Positions 15,854 to 24,705 are shown, counted from the stretch's first letter. The stretch: DNA of 64,000 bases from Bog-473 sp963809825 (GCA_963809825.1 CAWELJ010000002.1:434001-498000); one strand, 5' to 3'. Notes: a model not told the origin generated them from the letters alone. Numbers and translations: made by a program.

Positions 15854-16949
15854 AGGAGGGGGGCCGCTCCACGGCGGGCCCGCGAGCGTCGCGCCGCCGG
15901 TCCGCGTGGTCCAGTGGGCGACCGGCAACATCGGCACGCGCTCGCTGCGCGGCGTCATCGAGCACCCGGGCCTGACGCTGGTCGGGCTCTACGTGTACGC
16001 GGCGGACAAGGCCGGGCGCGATGCGGGCGAGCTGTGCGGGCTCGGCCCGACCGGGGTCCTGGCCACCCGGGACGTCGACCAGATCCTCGCCCTCGGCGCC
16101 GACTGCGTCCTGTACATGCCGCAGGAGTGCGACTTCGACGACGTGTGCCGCCTGCTGGAGTCCGGGGCCGACGTCGTGACCACGCGCGGTGAGTTCCACC
16201 ACCCGGCGTCCATGGACCCCGCGCTGCGGGCGAGGGTCGAGGCCGCCTGTGCGCGCGGCGGCACCTCCATCCACAGCACCGGCAGCAGTCCCGGCTTCAT
16301 CTCCGAGGCGGTACCCCTCGTGCTGACGTCGATTCAGCGGCGGCTCGACTCGCTCACCATTTACGAGTACGCCGACCTGTCGCGGCGTGACTCGCCGGTG
16401 CTGCTGTTCGAGCTCATGGGCTACGGCCGGGACCCCGACAGCTTCGATCCCGGCCGGTGGGCCCACGGCGCGCAGAGCTTCGGCCCGTCGCTCCGCGTGC
16501 TGGCCGAGGCCGTCGGGCTCCCCCTCGACTCGGTCGAGGCCAGCGGCCGGGTGGCCGTCGCGCGCACCACGACGGAGATCGCGGCCGGGACGATCGAGGC
16601 CGGCACGGTGGCCGCGCAGCAGATGCGGGTCCAGGGCCTCCGGGGCGGGACCCCCCTGCTGAGCTTCGTCGCCACGTGGTACTGCACGACGGACCTCGAG
16701 CCGTCGTGGGACCTGCGCGAGACGGGCTGGCGGGTCACGGTCGAGGGCGACGCGCCCCTCGACGTCGAGTTGCGCTTCGCCTTCCCCCTCGAGGAGATGG
16801 CCGAGCGGTCACCGGGCTACACCGCCAACCGCGCCGTCAACGCGGTGCCGTTCGTCCGCGCCGCCGCGCCCGGCATCCGCACGTCGGTGGACCTGCCGCA
16901 GATCATCGCCGCCCTCGGCGACGTGAGCCCGGGCCGGCCCCGCCGATGA
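15846..16949 (+). CDS. NAD(P)-dependent dehydrogenase, dihydrodipicolinate-reductase-like
   Basis: A 367-residue Rossmann oxidoreductase. The dinucleotide motif is VVQWATGNIGTRSLRGVIEHPGL, followed by a GVLATRDVDQILAL segment and a C-terminal catalytic domain. It belongs to the DapB-like group related to 2,4-diaminopentanoate dehydrogenase, abundant in mycobacterial lipid and sterol gene clusters, where the real substrate is unknown. The start overlaps the LLM gene end by 8 nt and its stop overlaps the next ATG, so it is tightly coupled in the operon. Confidence 0.8.
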   Translation: MAEGGGPLHGGPASVAPPVRVVQWATGNIGTRSLRGVIEHPGLTLVGLYVYAADKAGRDAGELCGLGPTGVLATRDVDQILALGADCVLYMPQECDFDDVCRLLESGADVVTTRGEFHHPASMDPALRARVEAACARGGTSIHSTGSSPGFISEAVPLVLTSIQRRLDSLTIYEYADLSRRDSPVLLFELMGYGRDPDSFDPGRWAHGAQSFGPSLRVLAEAVGLPLDSVEASGRVAVARTTTEIAAGTIEAGTVAAQQMRVQGLRGGTPLLSFVATWYCTTDLEPSWDLRETGWRVTVEGDAPLDVELRFAFPLEEMAERSPGYTANRAVNAVPFVRAAAPGIRTSVDLPQIIAALGDVSPGRPRR

Positions 16950-18574
16950 GGCCGCTGCCGGAGCTGACGGCCGCCACCGAGTGGTTCTGGACCTCGGGGG
17001 CGGACGGGCGGCTGCGCATTCAGGGCTGCTCGGCGTGCGGATCCCTCGTCCACCCGCCGGTCCCGATCTGCCCGCACTGCCGCAGCACCGAGTGGCAGCC
17101 GACGGTCGTCTCGGGCCGGGGCTCGGTCGTCGGGTTCACGGTGAACGAGCATCGCTGGCATCCCGCCTTCGATCCGCCCTATGCCATCGCCGTCGTGGCC
17201 GTGGCCGAGGACCCGACGGTCCGGCTCACCACGTCCATCGTGGGCTGTGACGCCGCCGAGGTGCACGTCGGGCAGGACGTCGAGGTCCGCTTCGAGCACG
17301 TCGAGGACGTGTGGCTGCCGCTCTTCGCGCCGAGCGGTGGGCCCGACGTCGCCGACCCGCTCGGCGCACCCACGCGACCGCTGCCGCGGCCGCCGCTGCA
17401 CGGTGACCGCTTCGAGCACCGCGCCGTGATCAGCGGCGCCGGGCGGTCGGCCGTGGGACGTCGGCTCATGGTCGACCCGCTGTCGCTCACGGTCGACGCC
17501 TGCCTGCAGGCGGTCGCCGACGCGGGGCTGCAGCTCGGCGACATCGACGGCCTGTCGACGTACCCCGGTCCCCTGGGCATGGGCATGAGCGAAGGGGGCG
17601 TGACGGCGGTGGAGGAGGCGCTGCGGCTCCACCCGACCTGGATCAACGGCGGCATGGAGATCCCCGGCCAGGGCGGCGCGCTCATCGCCGCCATGCTGGC
17701 GGTGGCGTCCGGCCTGTGCCGCCACGTCCTGTGCTTCCGGACGGTGTGGGAGTCGACGTTCGCCGTGCTGGGGCACGGCGCGGCAGGGGGCGGCGGGCGT
17801 GCCGCCGGCCAGGCGGCCTGGCGCACCCCCTACGGCGCGTTCTCCGCCGCCAACTGGATCGGCATGAACGCCAACCAGTACCTGCACCGCTACGGCGCGT
17901 CGCGGGAGATGCTCGGGCTGATCGCTCTGAACGGGCGGGCCAACGCGGCGCGCAACCCGGCGGCCATCTACCGGGACCCCATGACGATGGACGACTACCT
18001 GGCGGCGCGGCCCATCACGTCCCCCTTCGGGCTGTACGACTGCGACGTGCCCTGTGACGGATCGGTCGCCATCGTGGTGTCGGACGCGTCGGTGGCGGGG
18101 GACCTCCCGAGCCCGGCGGTCCGCATCGAGTCCGTCGGCACCCAGATCATCGAGCGGATCTCGTGGGACCAGGGGACGATCACCCACGAGCCCCAGGTGC
18201 TGGGCCAGGCGGCGCACCTGTGGTCCCGGTCCGGCCTCGGGCCGGCGGACGTCGATGTCGCCCTGCTCTACGACGGGTTCACCTTCAACGCCATCTCGTG
18301 GCTCGAGGCCCTCGGCTTCTGCGGCCTCGGGGAGGCCGAGGACTGGCTCGACGGCGGGCGGCGCATCGCCCCCGACGGCGAGCTGCCCCTCAACCCCCAC
18401 GGGGGGCAGCTCTCGGAGGGGCGCCTGCACGGGTTCGGCTTCCTCTACGAGGCCGTGCTGCAGCTGCGGGGTGACGCGGGGGAGCGGCAGGTCCAAGACG
18501 CCGCCACCGCCGTGGTCAGCACCGGTGGCGGCACGCCTTCGGGGGTGCTCCTCCTCCAGCGTGACGGCGCCTGA
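16946..18574 (+). CDS. DUF35 zinc-ribbon/OB domain fused to a thiolase (SCP2/Ltp2-like)
   Basis: A 542-residue two-domain protein. Residues ~1-150 are a DUF35 domain: a rubredoxin-like zinc ribbon with CSAC and CPHC, then an OB fold (GRGSVVGFTVNEHRWHP). Residues ~160-540 are a thiolase-like domain (DGLSTYPG, IGMNANQYLHRYGAS, LYDGFTFNAISWLEAL, LNPHGGQLSEGRLHG). The usual nucleophilic Cys of condensing thiolases is not evident, and the YDGF and GGQLSEG blocks match Ltp2-type sterol side-chain aldolases. Those work as complexes with a separate DUF35 protein, so this fusion may be a one-chain retro-aldolase. The start overlaps the preceding stop (ATGA). Confidence 0.85.
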   Translation: MRPLPELTAATEWFWTSGADGRLRIQGCSACGSLVHPPVPICPHCRSTEWQPTVVSGRGSVVGFTVNEHRWHPAFDPPYAIAVVAVAEDPTVRLTTSIVGCDAAEVHVGQDVEVRFEHVEDVWLPLFAPSGGPDVADPLGAPTRPLPRPPLHGDRFEHRAVISGAGRSAVGRRLMVDPLSLTVDACLQAVADAGLQLGDIDGLSTYPGPLGMGMSEGGVTAVEEALRLHPTWINGGMEIPGQGGALIAAMLAVASGLCRHVLCFRTVWESTFAVLGHGAAGGGGRAAGQAAWRTPYGAFSAANWIGMNANQYLHRYGASREMLGLIALNGRANAARNPAAIYRDPMTMDDYLAARPITSPFGLYDCDVPCDGSVAIVVSDASVAGDLPSPAVRIESVGTQIIERISWDQGTITHEPQVLGQAAHLWSRSGLGPADVDVALLYDGFTFNAISWLEALGFCGLGEAEDWLDGGRRIAPDGELPLNPHGGQLSEGRLHGFGFLYEAVLQLRGDAGERQVQDAATAVVSTGGGTPSGVLLLQRDGA

Positions 18575-18592
18575 GGCGGCGAGCGGAAAGAG

Positions 18593-18609
18593 CAATCATC
18601 TCAAGATTG
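18593..18609. promoter_or_regulatory. Inverted repeat upstream of an acyl-CoA dehydrogenase pair
   Basis: CAATC (18593-18597) and GATTG (18605-18609) form a perfect 5-bp inverted repeat with a 7-nt spacer, in an AT-rich island just upstream of the -35 at 18627. It is a candidate activator or repressor site. Confidence 0.4.
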
Positions 18610-18626
18610 GAAACAGCACTATCCGC

Positions 18627-18656
18627 TTGGACGAAACTGCCTTCTCGCAGTAAAAT
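18627..18656 (+). promoter_or_regulatory. Sigma70-type promoter for the acyl-CoA dehydrogenase pair
   Basis: TTGGAC (18627-18632), an 18-nt spacer and TAAAAT (18651-18656) give the best sigma70 match seen in the window, 57 bp before the ATG at 18714. Confidence 0.6.
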
Positions 18657-18713
18657 GGGCCTTTACGCCGCGAGCTGGGCCAGGCCGCGGACGACGGAGG
18701 GACAGGGCGAACC

Positions 18714-19853
18714 ATGATGCTGGCGCTGAGCCCCGATCAGGAGCTCTTCCGGGAGACCACGGCGAAGCTGCTGGAGGAGCTGGTGCCGGTGGAGGAGCTG
18801 CGCCGCCGGCGCGACGATCCGGTCGGCTTCGACGAGGCGTACTGGCGCCGGGGCGCCGAGCTGGGGTGGTCCTCGCTGCTGGTCGCCCACGAGCACGGGG
18901 GCGGCTCCATCAGCGAGCACGGCCTCGTCGACCTGACCCTGGTGGCGCACGAGTTCGGCCGTCATGCCGCGCCGGGACCGCTGGCCGTCACCAACGTCGT
19001 CGCCGCCACGCTGTCCGAAGTCGGGGGCGACGAGCACGCGGCGGCGCTCGCCGGACTCATGGCGGGGACGTCGGTCGCGACCTGGTGCCTGAGCGAACCG
19101 GCCCCGGACGACCGGCTGGGCACCGTCACCCTCGAGGCCCGCGTCGAGGGGGACGAGATCGTGCTCAACGGCGTCAAGCGTCCGGTGGAATCGGGCGCCA
19201 CGGCCGACCACCTGCTGGTCACGGGCCGCACCGGCGCCGGGCTCACGCAGGTGCTCGTGCCGGCCGGGACCGCCGGCGTGTCCGTCGCCCCCATGCAGTC
19301 CGTCGACCTGACCCGTCGGTTCTCGGTCGTCTCCTTCGACGAGGTGCGCGTGCCGCTGCTCGGCGGTCTCGTCGGGGAGATCGGGGCGGCCGGCGAACAG
19401 GTCGAGCGCCAGCTGGACCGGGCCCTGGCGATCAGCAACGCCGAGTCGGTCGGCGCCATGCAGGCGGCCTTCGAGATGACGCTCGACTGGGCGTTCGACC
19501 GGTATTCGTTCGGGCGACCCCTGGCGTCGTACCAGGAGATCAAGCACCGCTTCGCCGACATGAAGACCTGGCTCGAGGCGAGCATCGCGGTGAGCAGCGC
19601 CGCCACCGCCGCCGTCGCGGACGGCTCCGACGAGGCCGCAGAGCTGCTGAGCGCGGCCAAGGCGTTCATCGGCGACCACGGCGGAGAGCTGATGCAGGAC
19701 TGCGTGCAGATCCATGGCGGCATCGGCGTGACGTTCGACCACGACCTCCACCTCTACCTCCGCCGCCACACCGCCAATCGGGTGCTCTTCGGCACGCCGG
19801 CCGACCACCGGCAACGCCTGGCGGACATGACCGAGAAGAACAAGGAGGCATGA
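18714..19853 (+). CDS. Acyl-CoA dehydrogenase subunit (HGGIG-type partner)
   Basis: A 379-residue dehydrogenase, probably one half of a heteromeric enzyme with the next gene. It has LSPDQELFRETTAKLLEELVP at the N-terminus, RYSFGRPLASYQEIKHRFADM and the C-terminal block QIHGGIGVTFDHDLHLYLRR. It lacks the GGTxxIQ motif found in its neighbour. Such complementary pairs form alpha2beta2 flavoenzymes in mycobacterial sterol degradation. The next gene starts at its stop codon. Met at 18717 is an alternative start. Confidence 0.87.
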   Translation: MMLALSPDQELFRETTAKLLEELVPVEELRRRRDDPVGFDEAYWRRGAELGWSSLLVAHEHGGGSISEHGLVDLTLVAHEFGRHAAPGPLAVTNVVAATLSEVGGDEHAAALAGLMAGTSVATWCLSEPAPDDRLGTVTLEARVEGDEIVLNGVKRPVESGATADHLLVTGRTGAGLTQVLVPAGTAGVSVAPMQSVDLTRRFSVVSFDEVRVPLLGGLVGEIGAAGEQVERQLDRALAISNAESVGAMQAAFEMTLDWAFDRYSFGRPLASYQEIKHRFADMKTWLEASIAVSSAATAAVADGSDEAAELLSAAKAFIGDHGGELMQDCVQIHGGIGVTFDHDLHLYLRRHTANRVLFGTPADHRQRLADMTEKNKEA

Positions 19854-21169
19854 CGGACGTGGACACGGACGTGGACGCTGGCGCCGACGGGGACGGAGAC
19901 GGGGACGGAGTGATGGAGGACCTCGAGTCCTTCCGGCAGCGGGCGCGTGCGTTCGCCCGCGCCAACCTGGCTCCCTTCGCGGCCCATGCCTCGGTCGGGG
20001 CGCTGCGGAACGACCGCAACGACGAGGAGGAGCTGTCCGCGGTCGCACGGGAGCGCGAGATCCAGGGCATGCTCTTCGGGGCCGGGCTGGCCGGTATCTG
20101 CTTCCCCCGTGCCTACGGCGGTCAGGGGCTCACCCCCGCCCACCAGGCGGTGTTGAACGAGGAGCTGGTCGGCTACGAGTTCCCGACCCGGCTGCAGGCC
20201 CCCACGCTGGCGCCCTGCGCCGCCGTGCTCCTCGACTTCGGGACCGAGGAGCAGAAGCGCCGGCACATCCCGGCCATCTTGAAGGGCGAGGAGATCTGGA
20301 TGCAGTTCCTCTCCGAGCCCAGCGGGGGTTCGGACGTGGCCGGGGCCCTGACCAGCGCGGTCCGCGACGGTGACGAGTGGGTGCTCAACGGGTCCAAGAT
20401 CTGGACCACCGGCGCGTGGTGGTCGGACTGGGGCCTCTGCCTGGCCCGGACGAATTGGGACGTGCCGAAGCACCGCGGCCTGACGGTCTTCATGCTCCCC
20501 ATCCGCCAGCAGGGCCTCGAGATCCACCGCATCGAGATGCTGAACGGGTCCAAGGAGTTCTGCCAGGAGTTCCTGAGCGACGTCCGTGTCCCCGACTCCG
20601 ATCGCATCGGCGACGTCGACGACGGGTGGACGGTGGGCACGCGGTGGATGTTCCACGAGCGCATGCTGACCAACTCCCCGCTGGTCACCGTCCCGACGGG
20701 GTTCACCAACGGCGGCGTCGGCGCCTCGGTCATGGACGTCGTCGCCCGCGCCTCCGGCCACCTCGCCGATCCGCACGTCCGCGACCTGATCGGCCAGGCG
20801 CGGGTCCTCGACCTCGTCGATCTCGAGCTCAAACGGCATATCGGCGAGGGGATCGCGTCGGGGGCCCTGCCCGACCAGTCGGCGGCGATCGGCCGCCTGT
20901 TCACCGGTCTCGCCTCGGCCCGCATCCGGACCATCGCCTTCGAGATCTCGGGCCCGGCCGGCGCGGCATGGACCGAGGAGGAGGGGGAGCTGGCCTTCAG
21001 CGCCAACGACTACCTCATGCGGCAGGTGTCGTGCATCGGCGGCGGCACGACCGAGATGGCCCGCAACGTGATCAGCGAGCGCGTGCTCGGGATGCCGCGG
21101 GAGCGATCGATGGACCGGGACGTGCCGTTCCGCGACGTGCCGCGGGGCGCCGGCTCCACCCGGGCCTGA
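19850..21169 (+). CDS. Acyl-CoA dehydrogenase subunit with Asp-rich N-terminus
   Basis: A 439-residue acyl-CoA dehydrogenase with MQFLSEPSGGSDVAG, VLNGSKIWTTGAWWSDWGL and the C-terminal CIGGGTTEMARNVISERVLGMPRE. It is the probable partner of the preceding subunit. ATG 19850 overlaps the upstream stop, with AAGGAGG only 1 nt away, too close to work well. The first ~21 residues are an Asp/Gly repeat encoded by near-repeats of GGACGG. A second ATG at 19913 (or GTG 19910) follows GGGGACGGAG and begins exactly where homology starts, so it may be the true start. Confidence 0.85.
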   Translation: MTDVDTDVDAGADGDGDGDGVMEDLESFRQRARAFARANLAPFAAHASVGALRNDRNDEEELSAVAREREIQGMLFGAGLAGICFPRAYGGQGLTPAHQAVLNEELVGYEFPTRLQAPTLAPCAAVLLDFGTEEQKRRHIPAILKGEEIWMQFLSEPSGGSDVAGALTSAVRDGDEWVLNGSKIWTTGAWWSDWGLCLARTNWDVPKHRGLTVFMLPIRQQGLEIHRIEMLNGSKEFCQEFLSDVRVPDSDRIGDVDDGWTVGTRWMFHERMLTNSPLVTVPTGFTNGGVGASVMDVVARASGHLADPHVRDLIGQARVLDLVDLELKRHIGEGIASGALPDQSAAIGRLFTGLASARIRTIAFEISGPAGAAWTEEEGELAFSANDYLMRQVSCIGGGTTEMARNVISERVLGMPRERSMDRDVPFRDVPRGAGSTRA

Positions 21170-21175
21170 CGCGGG

Positions 21176-21197
21176 CCGGGCTGCCCGGCGAGCCCGG
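21176..21197. terminator. Hairpin between convergent dehydrogenase genes
   Basis: CCGGGCT (21176-21182) pairs with AGCCCGG (21191-21197) around an 8-nt loop in the 36-bp gap between the acyl-CoA dehydrogenase and the convergent aldehyde dehydrogenase. Confidence 0.5.
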
Positions 21198-21205
21198 CGA
21201 GCCCG

Positions 21206-22687
21206 TCAGCCGGCGGGCCAGGCCAGCGACTTCGTCTCGACGTACTGGTCGAACCCGGCGACGCCGTTCTGCCGTCCGATGCCGCTGTCCTTGTAGCCGC
21301 CGAACGGCAGGTCGGGGCTGTAGATCATGCCCCCGTTGACGCTGAGGGTGCCGGTGCGGACCCGTCCGGCCACGGCGAGCGCCCGGTCGAGCGACGCCGA
21401 GACGACGGCCCCGCCGAGGCCGTAGGTGCTGTCGTTGGCGATGCGGACGGCGTCGTCGTCGTCCTCGAACGGGATCACCACCAGCACCGGCCCGAAGATC
21501 TCCTCGCGGGCGATGGTCATGGCGTTGTCGACCCCCGTGAACAGCGTCGGCTCCACGTACCAGCCGCGCGGCAGGTCACCGGGTCGCTTGCCACCGAGCG
21601 CCAGGGTGGCGCCCTCCGCGACCCCGCGCTCGATGTAGCCGAGGACGCGGGTGCGCTGTTTCTCGGAGATGAGCGGACCCATCATCACGTCGGGGCGCTG
21701 CGGGTCGCCGTAGGGCGCTCCCCCCATGTAGGTGGTGAGGAGCTCGACGCCTTCGTCGTAGCGGGAGCGGGGCAGCAGCATCCGGGTCGGGATGGCACAG
21801 CCCTGGCCGGCGTGGGAGCAGACGGCCAGCCCCGTCATCATGGCGGTGGTGAAGTCGGCGTCGTCGAGGACGATCGTGGCGGACTTGCCGCCGAGCTCGA
21901 GGAAGAGCCGCTTCATCGTGGCGGCGCCTTTTTCCATGATCCGCTTCCCGACCGCAGTCGAGCCGGTGAAGGAGATGAGGTCCACCTCCCGCGAGAGCGT
22001 GAGCTCCTCGCCCACCAGGTGATCGGACGAGGTGACGACGTTGAGCACCCCGGGCGGGATGTCGGTCTGCTGCGCCGCCAGGCGGCCGAGCAACGTCGCG
22101 TTCCACGGCGTGTCCGGCGCCGGCTTGAGCACGACCGTGTTCCCGGTGGCCAGCGCCTGGGCCAGCTTCGTCACCGTCACCTCGAACGGGTAGTTCCACG
22201 GCACGATCGCCCCGACCACGCCGACCGGCTCCTTGACGATGCGGCGCGCGTTGGTGTTGCCCCGGAAGTCGACCGCGTCGGGAAGGTCGGTCTCCCAGGC
22301 GTACTCGTCGATGAGCCGGGCGACATAGGTCAGTGCAGCGTCGAGCGGGGCATCGAGCTGAGGTCCGTAGGTCAGCATGCGGGGGCAGCCGACCTCGAGG
22401 ATGAGCTGCTCCCGCATCTCCTCGCGCTCGCCCTCGAGCGCGGCGTGAAGCTGCTCGAGGCAGCGCCGACGGAGCGACCGGTCGGTGGACCAGTCGGTGG
22501 CGTCGAAGGCCCGGCGCGCCGCGGTGATGGCCCGGCCCATGTCCTCGCGGGACGCGTCGGCGACGTGACCGATCACCTCTTCGGTGGCCGGGTTGACGTT
22601 GGCGAACGTCGCGCCCGTGGCGGACTCGACGAGCTTGCCGTCGATCAGCATCCTCGGCTCCGGGTTCACCTGCGGTGTCTCGGCCAT
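21206..22687 (-). CDS. Aldehyde dehydrogenase (NAD(P)+)
   Basis: A 493-residue ALDH oxidising an aldehyde to an acid. Seen are VGVVGAIVPWNYPFEV, VLKPAPDTPWNA, FTGSTAVGKRIM (cofactor site), the general base Glu in FLELGGKSATIV, and the nucleophile Cys in HAGQGCAIPTR, followed by EEIFGPVLVVIPF. It is the last gene of a minus-strand unit after the P450 and PPOX genes, 17 bp or more apart, which suggests oxidation of an aldehyde made by hydroxylation of a side chain. Confidence 0.92.
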   Translation of the reverse strand: MAETPQVNPEPRMLIDGKLVESATGATFANVNPATEEVIGHVADASREDMGRAITAARRAFDATDWSTDRSLRRRCLEQLHAALEGEREEMREQLILEVGCPRMLTYGPQLDAPLDAALTYVARLIDEYAWETDLPDAVDFRGNTNARRIVKEPVGVVGAIVPWNYPFEVTVTKLAQALATGNTVVLKPAPDTPWNATLLGRLAAQQTDIPPGVLNVVTSSDHLVGEELTLSREVDLISFTGSTAVGKRIMEKGAATMKRLFLELGGKSATIVLDDADFTTAMMTGLAVCSHAGQGCAIPTRMLLPRSRYDEGVELLTTYMGGAPYGDPQRPDVMMGPLISEKQRTRVLGYIERGVAEGATLALGGKRPGDLPRGWYVEPTLFTGVDNAMTIAREEIFGPVLVVIPFEDDDDAVRIANDSTYGLGGAVVSASLDRALAVAGRVRTGTLSVNGGMIYSPDLPFGGYKDSGIGRQNGVAGFDQYVETKSLAWPAG

Positions 22688-22708
22688 ACGTCGGCTCTCA
22701 CTTCCCTC

Positions 22709-23191
22709 TCATGGCGGGCTCTCCGCCGCTGGCGTTCCGGCACCCAACTTCGAGAAGTCCCAGCTGACGATCTTCCCGGGTACCACCCGGAGCCAGGCGT
22801 GCCGGCCGTCGGCGCTGAACGCGCCCCCGGCGTACTTGGCGCCGAAGAGCCGTTCCGGCTCCGCCAGCTCGGCGTGCGCCTCGCCGGTGCGCGGGATGTC
22901 GCCGACCGCAGTGGCCCGGCCCCGGATCTCGACGCCCCGGAGCTCGCCGAAGCCCGCACCCGTGTCGACGAGGACGGTCACACGCGGGTCCTTCTGCAGG
23001 TCCACCCAGCGCTGGCTCTTCACGATGGAGTTCAACCAGAGGGACGAGCCGTCCCACACGAACCACAGCGCGGTGACGTGCGGGCCGTCGCTGCCGACGG
23101 TGCCGACCCGGCACGTCCGCTCCTGGGTGAGGAACGCGTCCCGTTCGTCCGGCGTCATGGCGAGGCGACGCGAGCGACGCTGCTCCCTCAC
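22709..23191 (-). CDS. Pyridoxamine-phosphate-oxidase-fold flavin/F420-binding protein
   Basis: A 160-residue split-barrel protein of the PPOX family, probably using F420 or FMN. The segments CRVGTVGSDGPHVTALWFVWDG, RWVDLQKDPRVTVLVD and VEIRGRATAVGD are typical. The GTG at 23191 overlaps the P450 stop (GTGA); an ATG at 23158 (MTPDERDAFL) fits the family start better and could be the real one. The role is unknown; relatives reduce small unsaturated or biliverdin-like molecules. Confidence 0.75.
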   Translation of the reverse strand: MREQRRSRRLAMTPDERDAFLTQERTCRVGTVGSDGPHVTALWFVWDGSSLWLNSIVKSQRWVDLQKDPRVTVLVDTGAGFGELRGVEIRGRATAVGDIPRTGEAHAELAEPERLFGAKYAGGAFSADGRHAWLRVVPGKIVSWDFSKLGAGTPAAESPP

Positions 23192-24465
23192 TCCGGGGTG
23201 AACTCCAGGTACAGCCGGGTCAGCCCGCGGAGGATGAAGGTGGGCACGTAGTGGTACCGGCGGTCACCGGCGGGACCGTGGTGCTCCTCGGCGATCCGTA
23301 TGTCGCGCGTCCGGTCGAGGATGCGCTCGAGGCTCACCCGCGCCTCGGCGCGGGCGAGCGGCGCGCCCGGGCAGGTGTGGATGCCGCGCCCGAACGCGAC
23401 GTGGTGGCGGGCGTTCTCCCGGTCGGGGTCGAACGTGGCCGGGTCCTCGAACCGGCGCGGGTCGCGGTTGGCCGCCGCGTTGAGCAGCATGACCGTGGTG
23501 CCCGCCGGGATCTGCACGTCCCCGATGGTCGCCGGCACCCGCGACAGGCGGAAGTCGCCCTTGACCGGGCTCTCCATCCGGAGCGTCTCCTCGACGAAGT
23601 TGGGGATCCGCTGCCGCTCGTCGCGCAGCAGCTGCTGCAGACCAGGGTCCTCGGCGAGGAGCATGAGGGCGGAGCTCAGCAGGCGGACGGTGGTCTCCTG
23701 GCCGGCGGCGAAGAGGTTGGAGGCGACCCGGACCACGTCGAGGACCTCGGGCACGGAGCCGTCGGGGAACGTGGCGGTGGCCAGCCCCGTGAGCACGTCC
23801 TCCCGCGGGGCCCGCCGGCGGTCCTCCACGTACGAAGTGAACTGCTGGTACAGGTACTCGAGGGGCGAGAGCGCGATGGTGTCCTCGCCGAGGCCGCCGA
23901 CGGTCCCGTGGTGCGCCGTCCCCCGCAGGAGCGCCTCCTCGAACGCCTTGTGGTCCTCCTCGGGCACGCCGAGCAGGTCGGCGATCACGAGCATGGCGAA
24001 CGGGCTGGCGAACTCGGCGATGAACTCGCACTCGCCCTGCGGGAGGAAGGTGTCGAGCTGGCGGTCGGCCAGGCGCCACATGAACTCCTCGTTGCTGCTG
24101 AGGCGCTTCGGCGTGATCAGGCGCAGGAGGAGGGAGCGGTGGTCGGTGTGGACCGGGGGATCGAGCGTCGGGAGCTGGTCGCTCATCGGCAGCTCGTCGC
24201 GGTGCAACGCGATGAGCTCGCTGACGTCGTCGCCTTCGAGCGGGACGGGGAAGCCGGGGAACGGCCCCGTCACGGCCGTGCACGACGAGTAGGTCGCGGC
24301 GTCGCTGTAGACGGACATCGCCTCCTCGTACCCGGTGACCATCACCACGTCGTGGTGGGGTTCCCGCCACACCGGGCCGTGGGCGCGGATGGCCTCGAAG
24401 TAGGGGTAGGGATCGACGAGAAGGTCGTCGTCCCGGAAGAAGTCGAGCGCCTCGTAGTCCGTCAC
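23188..24465 (-). CDS. Cytochrome P450
   Basis: A 425-residue class I bacterial P450. The heme-ligand loop is AFGRGIHTCPGAPLAR with Cys365, the I-helix oxygen motif is AAGQETTVRLL, and the ExxR is EETLR. Redox partners are not adjacent; the Fe-S flavoreductase at 28216 could serve. The start is GTG 24465 with GGAGG close upstream. It leads the P450-PPOX-ALDH unit and is divergent from an LLM enzyme, across a 240-bp region carrying a motif shared with the other P450 locus. Confidence 0.92.
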   Translation of the reverse strand: MTDYEALDFFRDDDLLVDPYPYFEAIRAHGPVWREPHHDVVMVTGYEEAMSVYSDAATYSSCTAVTGPFPGFPVPLEGDDVSELIALHRDELPMSDQLPTLDPPVHTDHRSLLLRLITPKRLSSNEEFMWRLADRQLDTFLPQGECEFIAEFASPFAMLVIADLLGVPEEDHKAFEEALLRGTAHHGTVGGLGEDTIALSPLEYLYQQFTSYVEDRRRAPREDVLTGLATATFPDGSVPEVLDVVRVASNLFAAGQETTVRLLSSALMLLAEDPGLQQLLRDERQRIPNFVEETLRMESPVKGDFRLSRVPATIGDVQIPAGTTVMLLNAAANRDPRRFEDPATFDPDRENARHHVAFGRGIHTCPGAPLARAEARVSLERILDRTRDIRIAEEHHGPAGDRRYHYVPTFILRGLTRLYLEFTPE

Positions 24466-24630
24466 CCTCCACCAGCCTCCTCGGTCGCTGCGAACGATAG
24501 TCCGTCCCGCACTCGGTGAAAACTAGGTTCTGTCATATCCGAAACCCGCCTTCCGTGCTCCCGGGGGGCCGGTCCGTGGCCCGACGGGCCGCCCCGGGGC
24601 CCACCCCCGGCCCCCGCGCCCCGCCTCCCG

Positions 24631-24670
24631 GGTGGAACTGGCCTTACACCAACAGAAGAAGTAAGTTCTC
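24631..24670. promoter_or_regulatory. 40-bp motif shared with the second P450 intergenic region
   Basis: This stretch aligns without gaps to 41451-41490 with 30 of 40 identical bases, including TTACAC, GAAGAAGT and GTTCTC blocks in the same spacing. Both copies lie between a minus-strand P450 and a plus-strand enzyme gene. The rest of this 240-bp region is unrelated between the loci. Probable operator or promoter element. Confidence 0.55.
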
Positions 24671-24705
24671 TTTTTCGCAATCCGTCCCACCGGAAGGAAC
24701 CGGCC

